From a virus, in the IMG/VR virus record IMGVR_UViG_3300036823_000075, positions 1 to 26,658 of that record: a DNA stretch of 26,658 bases, one strand, 5' to 3'. Position numbers and translations under genes: made by a program. Under the pieces are notes generated by a model. That model was not told the origin of the DNA, did no database searches, and was given only the letters and a program-made list of their open reading frames with translations. How positions within the stretch are numbered: the first letter of the stretch is position 1; every line of letters starts with the position of its first letter. This document shows positions 22,086 through 26,658 of the stretch, piece after piece.

Positions 22086-22431
22086 GGCGAGTCCTCGGGT
22101 TCGTGGCCTCATGAGTTTCTTGATCAGTTCGGCGGATGCTGTCACGGACCTTCATCTCAGTGATGAGTTGGATGGCTTCTTCGAGAACCTCAGCAACCTG
22201 CTTATACAGATCGGTCGCAGCAACCGTCTTCGGCAGTAGCTCGCCCCTGATGAAGTCGTTCAACTCCTTCACCTGAGCCTCAGCCCTATCTGTACGTTCC
22301 CGCTCCCGCGACAAAGAACCGCGGGTATACAAGACCAACAGAATGACGATGACGCCCAGTGCGCCGTACTGAACGAGGGTGAGCAGCGGATCAGAGGTAT
22401 CAGCAGCTGCCGCCCAATACACGATGCTCAC
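22075..22431 (-). CDS. small membrane protein with cytoplasmic coiled coil, 118 aa
   Basis: The first GTG (22431) lies almost on top of GGAGGAGGT, so a GTG three codons later (22422, 115 aa) with about 9 bases of spacing may be the true start. Residues 18-36 (TLVQYGALGVIVILLVLYT) form one membrane span, followed at once by positive RGSLSRERERTDR, which predicts N-out/C-in. The remainder is a heptad-like charged helix (AEAQVKELNDFI, AATDLYKQVAEVLEEAIQLI) and a basic tail. No endolysin or known holin motif is nearby. It is the first gene after the capsid gene and overlaps the next small gene. It could be a holin-like protein, but position and lack of a lysin make this a guess; function unknown. 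Confidence 0.7.
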   Translation of the reverse strand: MSIVYWAAAADTSDPLLTLVQYGALGVIVILLVLYTRGSLSRERERTDRAEAQVKELNDFIRGELLPKTVAATDLYKQVAEVLEEAIQLITEMKVRDSIRRTDQETHEATNPRTRRGG

Positions 22432-22451
22432 ACCTCCTCCACAGACAAATG

Positions 22452-22474
22452 ACCCCCGGGTTTCCGCCGGGGGT
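22452..22474 (-). terminator. second CCCCCGG hairpin, just before the membrane protein gene
   Basis: 8-bp inverted repeat ACCCCCGG / CCGGGGGT with loop GTTTCCG (plus strand). On the plus strand it is followed by ATTTTCTT, on the minus strand by CATTTGTCTG, so it is a better terminator for plus-strand (antisense) transcription. In the sense direction it lies about 20 bases before the start at 22431 and could instead be a 5' UTR hairpin. Confidence 0.45.
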
Positions 22475-22510
22475 ATTTTCTTGCGTCGATCGGCACGTCG
22501 GTCTTATCGG

Positions 22511-22557
22511 AGAGGGGTCCCCAGATAGGCCTCACGGTGCAGCCATACAGGACCTCT
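22511..22557 (-). other. imperfect dyad able to form a long stem-loop between two terminator-like hairpins
   Basis: In minus-strand RNA the outer AGAGG-TCC pairs with GGA-CC-CCTCT (two-base bulge), and an inner ATGGC pairs with GCC(T)AT around the loop TGCACCGTGAG. The segment has no plausible coding frame longer than a few codons. It could be a structured untranslated element; I find no tRNA cloverleaf. Confidence 0.35.
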
Positions 22558-22564
22558 AAGGACA

Positions 22565-22594
22565 AGTGACCCCCGGCGAAAACCGGGGGTCACT
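22565..22594 (-). terminator. strong hairpin directly after the capsid gene
   Basis: Perfect 12-bp inverted repeat AGTGACCCCCGG / CCGGGGGTCACT with a 6-base loop, starting 23 bases after the capsid stop. The minus-strand RNA continues TGTCCTTAG, so the U-run is poor; this may be a processing or stabilising hairpin or an inefficient terminator. The stem core ACCCCCGG/CCGGGGGT recurs at 22452-22474. Confidence 0.65.
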
Positions 22595-22616
22595 CGTGAA
22601 GGTCTCGCTGTTGCCC

Positions 22617-23618
22617 TTACGGCTGGCTGACGTCTGCCACGTAGATCATCTGCTCCGGCCGCGTGATGACCGGCAGAAGGTTCCACTCCAGGAGGTACTG
22701 GCGGGCGCTCGGGTCCGGGTCTTTCCAGGTCTTGGTGTATTTGCCGGTGTAGTTGTCCGGTGCCTCGTCGTCGGCGGTGGGGCCGATGAACATCTCGACC
22801 GGGCGCTGGTCGGTGTAGTTACCCATGAACAGCGCGTTGTCCGAGACGAAGAGGGTGGAGTTACCCGCGTCGTCGTCGTAGACGGTCTCGATGGTGTTCC
22901 AGTTCAGACCCATGAAGCCCGGCAGGGTGCCCGAGGAGTAGTACTGGTCCTTCATGCGGTCGCTCATCAGCAGCGGCGCGGAGGCGCCGTTGGCGGCGAA
23001 CGAGTCGAAGATGTAGGCCATGGTCAGCTCGGTGACGAAGGCGTCCTTGGCCTCGACGCGGCCGTCGCGGCGGATGAGCCGCTTCCAGGCGCGGATGTCG
23101 TTGACGATCTGCTGCGGGGTGGCGGTGTCCCAGCCGACGGTCGGGGTCGGGTGGTGGCTGGCCGGGAACTGGTAGTCGACGAACGCCTGGACGTCCGGGA
23201 AGTCGAAGCTCAGGGTGCCCTTGAGCGCCGCCCAGATCATGTACTCGGCGAAGTTGTCGAACCGCTGGTTCAGGTCGTTGATCTCGCGCAGGACGGCCTG
23301 TTCGGCGTTGGTCGCGGCGAGCTGACCCGGCTGGCGCAGCCAGTGGATGGTGGTCGGCTCGAAGACCTTCTTCTCGCGAAGGTAGACGAACGCGGCGGAT
23401 GCCTGCGAGCGACCGAGCCGGGGCACGATGTGGGCCTCGGAGTTCGGGACGTTCGGCTTGGCGACCATCCGGGAGCCCTTGATGATGTCCCAGACAACGC
23501 TCGGGAAGGGCCACGGCGTCTGCGGGATCGTCGAGAGCATGGTGAGCGTCTCGGGGGTGGTGAATTTTTCGACCACGCCGCGCAGGACAACGGGATCGAG
23601 GAGCGGAATGTTGGGCAT
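22617..23618 (-). CDS. major capsid protein (lambda gpE-like, HK97 fold)
   Basis: 333 aa, ATG at 23616-23618 with AGGAGA 9 bases upstream. The size and sequence pattern fit the lambda gpE major capsid family: LLDPVVLRGVVEKF at the start, KPNVPNSEAHIVPRLGRS, the long helix-like LREINDLNQRFDNFAEYMIWAAL, LSFDFPDVQAFVDYQFP, a WDTATPQQIVNDIRAWKRLI segment, and a beta-rich end LLEWNLLPVITRPEQMIYVADV. It would form the icosahedral shell as hexamers and pentamers. There is no long cleavable N-terminal scaffold domain, consistent with a separate protease-scaffold upstream. A perfect 12-bp hairpin begins 23 bases after its stop, as expected for a very highly expressed gene whose message is ended or stabilised there. 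Confidence 0.92.
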   Translation of the reverse strand: MPNIPLLDPVVLRGVVEKFTTPETLTMLSTIPQTPWPFPSVVWDIIKGSRMVAKPNVPNSEAHIVPRLGRSQASAAFVYLREKKVFEPTTIHWLRQPGQLAATNAEQAVLREINDLNQRFDNFAEYMIWAALKGTLSFDFPDVQAFVDYQFPASHHPTPTVGWDTATPQQIVNDIRAWKRLIRRDGRVEAKDAFVTELTMAYIFDSFAANGASAPLLMSDRMKDQYYSSGTLPGFMGLNWNTIETVYDDDAGNSTLFVSDNALFMGNYTDQRPVEMFIGPTADDEAPDNYTGKYTKTWKDPDPSARQYLLEWNLLPVITRPEQMIYVADVSQP

Positions 23619-23771
23619 CGACCCATGTCTCCTTGCGTGACGTTTTTGTTTCCGTCAGCACACCCAAATTGGGGTGTCGGCCTGCGCCGCCCTTAAAGGA
23701 CTCACTTAGCTGGCCTAGTTAGCTATCTCCATCGGTTGGAGTGCTGTGTATTCCGGCAGGTTGCAGCAGAA
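23619..23771 (-). other. leader region of the major capsid gene
   Basis: About 150 bases with no credible gene. It holds a 6-bp hairpin at 23660-23677 (ACACCC/GGGTGT), a direct repeat of TTAGCT around 23705-23723 (plus strand), and the capsid ribosome binding site AAGGAGA 9 bases before the ATG. No convincing -35/-10 pair is visible, although this would be the natural place for a capsid promoter, just after the terminator-like hairpin. Confidence 0.4.
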
Positions 23772-23801
23772 AGCCCCTCTCCGGGCAGGCGGAGAGGGGC
23801 T
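23772..23801 (-). terminator. terminator-like hairpin between decoration and capsid genes
   Basis: Perfect 11-bp inverted repeat AGCCCCTCTCC / GGAGAGGGGCT with an 8-base loop. In the minus-strand RNA it is followed by TTCTGCTGC, a weak U-tract (TTT when the end of the stem is included). It lies 16 bases after the decoration stop and about 150 bases before the capsid start, so it could cut readthrough or protect the 3' end of the upstream message. With such a short U-run I call it a partial terminator. Confidence 0.6.
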
Positions 23802-23816
23802 CTATGCGTTTACTGA

Positions 23817-24227
23817 TCAAAACTTGGCGGTGTTTCGGACGGTGTCCAGGATCATGCCGAGGTCGGTGAGTGCGGCGCTGTCGACGCCGACGAGCATGTT
23901 GTATTTGAGGATGCCCTGGATGACGATGTTGCTGACCTGGTCATTACCGACGTTGACGGTGGTGCCAGTGTCGACGGCTCGCCGTAGGACCCCACGCGCG
24001 ACCTCGGTGCCGTCCGAGTGCGCGTTGTTGTAGGCGTAGTACTTCTTGTCGCTGGTCTTGATGCCGAGGAACGTGCCTGCGGCGAGTACGCCCTGTCCGG
24101 ATGCGATCGTCACGCCCTTCTGCGAAAAGGCCGCAGTCGAGTAGAGGATTTCCGGGTCGATGTAGTCGCCGGTCGGGCTGACAAATCCCGGCACCGGGAG
24201 TTTCTGGTACTGGCTAACGGCGGACAT
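23817..24227 (-). CDS. head decoration protein (lambda gpD-like)
   Basis: 136 aa; ATG at 24225-24227 preceded by GGAGGTTAGGG. It shows the layout of the lambda D / HDPD decoration family: a flexible N-terminus (PVPGFVSPTGDYID), a beta-rich core with VLAAGTFLGIKTSDKKYYAYN, DGTEVARGVLRRAVDT, and a C-terminal IVIQGILKYNMLVGVD segment. These proteins bind as trimers at the three-fold positions of the expanded shell and lock it against internal DNA pressure. It is directly downstream of the protease-scaffold and directly upstream of the capsid gene, the same protease-D-E order as lambda. A strong hairpin (23772-23801) follows its stop, so part of the transcription may end here. Confidence 0.85.
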   Translation of the reverse strand: MSAVSQYQKLPVPGFVSPTGDYIDPEILYSTAAFSQKGVTIASGQGVLAAGTFLGIKTSDKKYYAYNNAHSDGTEVARGVLRRAVDTGTTVNVGNDQVSNIVIQGILKYNMLVGVDSAALTDLGMILDTVRNTAKF

Positions 24228-24271
24228 TGAGCCCTAACCTCCGTGGGGTGGATGCCTAAAGGGGATTGGGG

Positions 24272-25387
24272 TCAGCGCCGCGCGGCGCTCATTTCGGCGT
24301 AGCGCTTGATTTCGGCGTCGATGTCGAGCTTGTGCTGGTCGGCTTTCGGATCGGTTTTGCCGACCTCGGTCGACAGCTTCACGATCGGCTGGGCCGGAAC
24401 GAGCTTGTCGAACATGGCGGCGTTCGAAAGCTTCAGTTCGACACGGGCTTCGCGCTCGGCCGGGAGGATGTAGCCGCCGGAAATGAGCGTGTCGACGGCG
24501 TGTTCCGCCTCGCGCTTCTCCATGGCTTCGACCCGGTTGGAGAGGGTCACGTTGGTGGTGGCCAGGTCCCGGACGGCGGTGACGACGGTGTCGTTGCTGA
24601 CCTTGTCGTCGTCGCTCTTGGAGAGCTGGACGACCCCGGCCTTGGTGAGCGCGTCAACGATGGTCTGCGACAGCTCGGTCTGCTTGGTGCTCTCGGCCTG
24701 TACGGCCTGGAGGGCCGACACGTCGATGCTGTGCTTCTCTTTGAGAGCGGTGAGCAGTTCCTGGAGGGACGGCTCTGCCACGGTCTCGGTCTTCTCCTCG
24801 GGCACTTGCGTCTCCTCGACAGGTTTTGCGTCGACCGTTTTCGTTGAAAGCAGCACGGCTGCTTCGTCTGATCTATCGGTTGACGCGGAAAGGATCTCCT
24901 CGTAGTCGTCGAGGTCGGTGACGTATGGCCGGTTGGTGACGCAGGAATGGAGCAGGGTGGGTCCTACGTGGTTTCCGGTTTTGGTGTCCTCGTAGTCGAG
25001 GGAAAGCATTGCGGAGGCACCGAGGTAGGTCTTGCCCATTCGTGAGGCATGGTCGGCGTCGCGGATGTCGAGGACGGCGTAGAGCTTGCCGTTTTCGATT
25101 TGGACGTCGACGACTTCACCGATGTTCCGGTCCGGTTCCTCGCTGTGCGCGTTGTTCTTGTCCGCGAGGGGCACCTGGACGATGGGGCAGACGCCGGATT
25201 CGAAGTTGGACTTCACCTTGTTGAAGAAGTCGTCGTCGACGTCAATGTTCTGCCCGGTCTTCGGGTGCCGCAATGGCCCCTTGTTGAGCAGATGTTTCTT
25301 GAACAGTCGCCCCGTTTTCGTACGGGCCAAATTGACATACCCGTCCCCGTCGGACGGAACGATCACAAGATCATGGTTACTAGACAT
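24272..25387 (-). CDS. prohead maturation protease with scaffold-like C-terminus (Mu I-like)
   Basis: 371 aa, ATG at 25385-25387 with GGAGG 6 bases upstream, overlapping the nuclease stop. The first ~165 residues look like the Mu gpI serine protease family: VPLADKNNAH with candidate catalytic H81, NIGEVVDV, KLYAVLDI, then YLGASAML with candidate nucleophile S125, and a closing SCVTNRPYV. The rest (about 170-371) is charged, Lys/Glu/Val-rich and predicted coiled coil, ending in KRYAEMSAARR. Members with such a tail act as both scaffold and protease: they direct assembly of the capsid shell, cleave themselves and often the capsid protein, and leave the prohead. No separate scaffold gene is visible, which supports a protease-scaffold fusion. 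The catalytic residue assignments come from pattern comparison and are not certain. Confidence 0.82.
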   Translation of the reverse strand: MSSNHDLVIVPSDGDGYVNLARTKTGRLFKKHLLNKGPLRHPKTGQNIDVDDDFFNKVKSNFESGVCPIVQVPLADKNNAHSEEPDRNIGEVVDVQIENGKLYAVLDIRDADHASRMGKTYLGASAMLSLDYEDTKTGNHVGPTLLHSCVTNRPYVTDLDDYEEILSASTDRSDEAAVLLSTKTVDAKPVEETQVPEEKTETVAEPSLQELLTALKEKHSIDVSALQAVQAESTKQTELSQTIVDALTKAGVVQLSKSDDDKVSNDTVVTAVRDLATTNVTLSNRVEAMEKREAEHAVDTLISGGYILPAEREARVELKLSNAAMFDKLVPAQPIVKLSTEVGKTDPKADQHKLDIDAEIKRYAEMSAARR

Positions 25388-25991
25388 TGAGCGCCTCCAT
25401 CAACGGCGCACGTAGATAGGCCGCTGCGGCTTCTAATCGGTCTGGGTTATCGCCAAAAAATCCAAGGCCGGTGTTGCAGGAGTGGCAGACGATGCCCCTC
25501 CCCCTGCCGGTGCTATGGCAGTGGTCGAACACTGGAGAACGTGCAGTCCTACTGCCGAGAAGGTCGAAGTCGTGGGCGCAGATGACACACTTTCCGTTCT
25601 GCGCAGCAACGGCTCTGTGGAAGTCTCGCTCTGTCCAGCGCATGACTTTCCACGCCTGCGTACCTCTCCAATGAGAACAGCGGCGGCATCGCCCGTCATA
25701 GTGCTGACCCGGCTCGGTGATCGGATGGCCGTCCGTACAGTGGGTACGACCGGGCAGACGTCCTACGCCACCTTTACGGTAAGTCGTCTCGCCGCGCAAA
25801 ATCCAGGCGTGGTAGTGCGACCGGCACATAGCCTTTGAGTGCGGCTTTTCGACGCACCCAGATACCGCACACGCCTCGACTGTGGGAACGCGCGCCGCTC
25901 GGCGGCACTCCACGTTTCGGCAGGCGCGAGCGTCCGAGCGCTGCCCCCGCAGGGAGCCTTGACAAACGACGCATTGCCGTTCGTCGCCCAC
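25380..25991 (-). CDS. zinc-rich HNH endonuclease, endonuclease VII type (likely free-standing homing nuclease)
   Basis: I prefer the GTG at 25991 (203 aa) because GGGAGGT lies 5 bases before it; an upstream ATG at 26039 would overlap the preceding gene. The C-terminal third matches T4 endonuclease VII: C135-x2-C138 and C169-x2-C172 for the structural zinc, D156-H157-x-H159 for the active site, and N173 right after the last cysteine. This family cleaves branched or specific duplex DNA. The N-terminal part holds further zinc-type motifs: C7-x2-C10 with C24-x4-C29, C41-x4-C46 with C56-x2-H59-Y, and C85-x3-H89 with C102-x2-C105. Such stacked knuckles are common DNA-recognition parts of phage HNH proteins. 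The gene sits inside the head operon between the minor head and protease genes, an odd place for a packaging resolvase but typical of a homing nuclease. Its TAG overlaps the protease ATG by 8 bases. Nuclease call strong; homing versus resolvase unresolved. Confidence 0.87.
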   Translation of the reverse strand: MGDERQCVVCQGSLRGQRSDARACRNVECRRAARVPTVEACAVSGCVEKPHSKAMCRSHYHAWILRGETTYRKGGVGRLPGRTHCTDGHPITEPGQHYDGRCRRCSHWRGTQAWKVMRWTERDFHRAVAAQNGKCVICAHDFDLLGSRTARSPVFDHCHSTGRGRGIVCHSCNTGLGFFGDNPDRLEAAAAYLRAPLMEALNV

Positions 25992-26017
25992 GATTACCTC
26001 CCGGTGTCTACCGGGTC

Positions 26018-26317
26018 TTAATCGGGCTGGGTGCTCCACATGCGTCGGTAGTCGGCGAGGATCGCGGGCAGGCTGAGATCGTCGTTGACTTCAAGCGTCT
26101 GGTATTTGTCGAGCAGGGTGGGATCGCAGTCGGCGAGGAAGTCCATCCATTGCGGGACGGGGACGTCGAGGTCGCGCCGGGCCATGACTTCACGGGCGCG
26201 TTCGCTGATCGCCTCGTCCAGGCTTTCCGGATAGAAGTGGCGTAGCTTGCCACTGCCAAAGCTCCACGCGCCGATCGGGCCGCGTTCCGAGTCGATATGA
26301 ACCAGCACGTGTTGCAT
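26018..26317 (-). CDS. small hypothetical phage protein, 99 aa
   Basis: ATG at 26315-26317, stop TAA at 26018-26020. The frame stays open further upstream, but that part overlaps the minor head gene and reads as Arg/His-rich shadow sequence, so the ATG beginning MQHVLVHIDSERG is the sensible start; GAAGAAACGG upstream is only a modest ribosome binding site. The protein is acidic, ends DYRRMWSTQPD, and has no signal peptide, membrane segment or zinc motif. I do not recognise a family. It lies between the minor head protein and the HNH nuclease gene, whose own ribosome binding site lies just before its GTG at 25991. A head-module accessory role is inferred only from position. Confidence 0.7.
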   Translation of the reverse strand: MQHVLVHIDSERGPIGAWSFGSGKLRHFYPESLDEAISERAREVMARRDLDVPVPQWMDFLADCDPTLLDKYQTLEVNDDLSLPAILADYRRMWSTQPD

Positions 26318-26340
26318 AGCTGCACCGTTTCTTCGAGCAT

Positions 26341-26658
26341 TCAGAACGTCACGAGTTCTAACTTGCAACGGCAGTTGGGGTGACGGGGTGGCCCGGCCAT
26401 GTTGCGCCAGACCGGCCGAAGGTCTTTGGCCACGGTGGTGGCACGGGCGTTGAATTCGCCGTTGACGCCGACGATGGTGCCGTTGAGTGCCCGGCACATG
26501 CCGCAGGGGTCGTTGCTGGTGGTGACCCACCGTTTGCCGAGGATCTGAGGCGAGTGGAGCTGGAAGTCGGAGTAGAGCGCTTGCTGGGTGTCGGTGGCGG
26601 CGCGTTGGACGGCGGTCGAGGCGGCCTTGGTGGCACGTCCGGTGAGGGTGGTGTCGGC
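26341..26658 (-). CDS. Mu F-like minor head protein, C-terminal part (5' end outside window)
   Basis: The last 105 codons of a gene that begins beyond the right edge, ending in TGA at 26341-26343. The protein carries the C-terminal signature of the phage Mu gpF / SPP1 gp7 minor head family: a CxxC pair in NDPCGMCRALNGTIV and, about 45 residues later, HPNCRCKLELV. In this family the cysteines and histidine are thought to bind metal, and the protein sits inside the head near the portal, acting in head morphogenesis. Its place upstream of the protease, decoration and capsid genes fits. The next start (26317) is 23 bases after the stop. The N-terminal part, and any fusion partner, cannot be seen. 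The family call is strong because of the paired C-terminal motifs; its role in this phage is by homology. Confidence 0.85.
   Translation of the reverse strand, partial: ADTTLTGRATKAASTAVQRAATDTQQALYSDFQLHSPQILGKRWVTTSNDPCGMCRALNGTIVGVNGEFNARATTVAKDLRPVWRNMAGPPRHPNCRCKLELVTF

Noticed and set aside
22075-22431. Definite holin call for the 118-aa membrane protein
   Set aside because: One membrane span and a coiled coil are not enough; no endolysin is adjacent and the gene is in the virion block.
22511-22557. tRNA gene
   Set aside because: It folds as one long imperfect stem-loop; no D, anticodon or T arm and no conserved tRNA bases are recognisable.
26341-26658. The 92-codon frame 26358-26636 as a gene
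   Set aside because: It is a Pro/Ser/Thr-rich shadow of the minor head protein frame, which carries the CxxC and HPNCRC motifs.

Overview
The window is a block of structural genes from a tailed, long-tailed (siphovirus-like) phage or prophage of a high-GC Gram-positive host, most likely an actinobacterium. The GC-rich sequence, frequent GTG starts, strong GGAGG-type ribosome binding sites and ATGA/GTGA stop-start overlaps support this. Every gene I accept lies on the minus strand, so transcription runs from high to low coordinates. No integrase, repressor, terminase, portal or lysin is visible, so I cannot say whether it is a free phage or a prophage.

In the direction of transcription, the head module comes first (26658-22617). 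It holds the C-terminal part of a Mu F-like minor head protein, a small unknown protein, a zinc-rich endonuclease VII-type HNH nuclease that looks like a free-standing mobile or homing nuclease, a Mu I-like maturation protease fused to a coiled-coil scaffold-like tail, a lambda D-like decoration protein, and a lambda E-like major capsid protein. Strong hairpins lie between the decoration and capsid genes and just after the capsid gene.

The most unusual part follows (22431-14170), an 8.3-kb surface island between the major capsid gene and the head-tail connector genes. It encodes two single-span membrane proteins with a small coiled-coil protein between them, a small fibre-tip protein, a 516-aa fibre with about 16 adenovirus-shaft-like repeats, a 982-aa mosaic fibre with collagen-like stretches and carbohydrate-binding-like modules, and two tandem paralogous proteins. 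Each paralog is built of seven near-identical 46-residue WD40/TolB-like blades and is predicted to be a closed seven-bladed beta-propeller. The spacer between them keeps a remnant of the 982-aa fibre's 3' end, which carries the ribosome binding site. This points to tandem duplication of the unit [fibre 3' end + RBS + propeller]. The position beside the capsid gene raises the possibility that these are head fibres or capsid-borne adhesins rather than ordinary tail fibres.

Next is the connector and tail module (14101-1). It has five head-tail connection/completion proteins, a GT4-type glycosyltransferase and a Com-like zinc protein translationally coupled to the connector genes, the major tail tube protein, and a tail assembly chaperone pair made by -1 frameshifting at GGGAAAA with a hairpin six bases downstream. 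A 2194-aa tape measure protein with a large disordered middle follows, then a distal tail protein, two small tail proteins and the start of one more. Apart from the island and the two inserted enzymes, the order (protease, D, E, connectors, terminator, tube, G/GT, tape measure) follows lambda.
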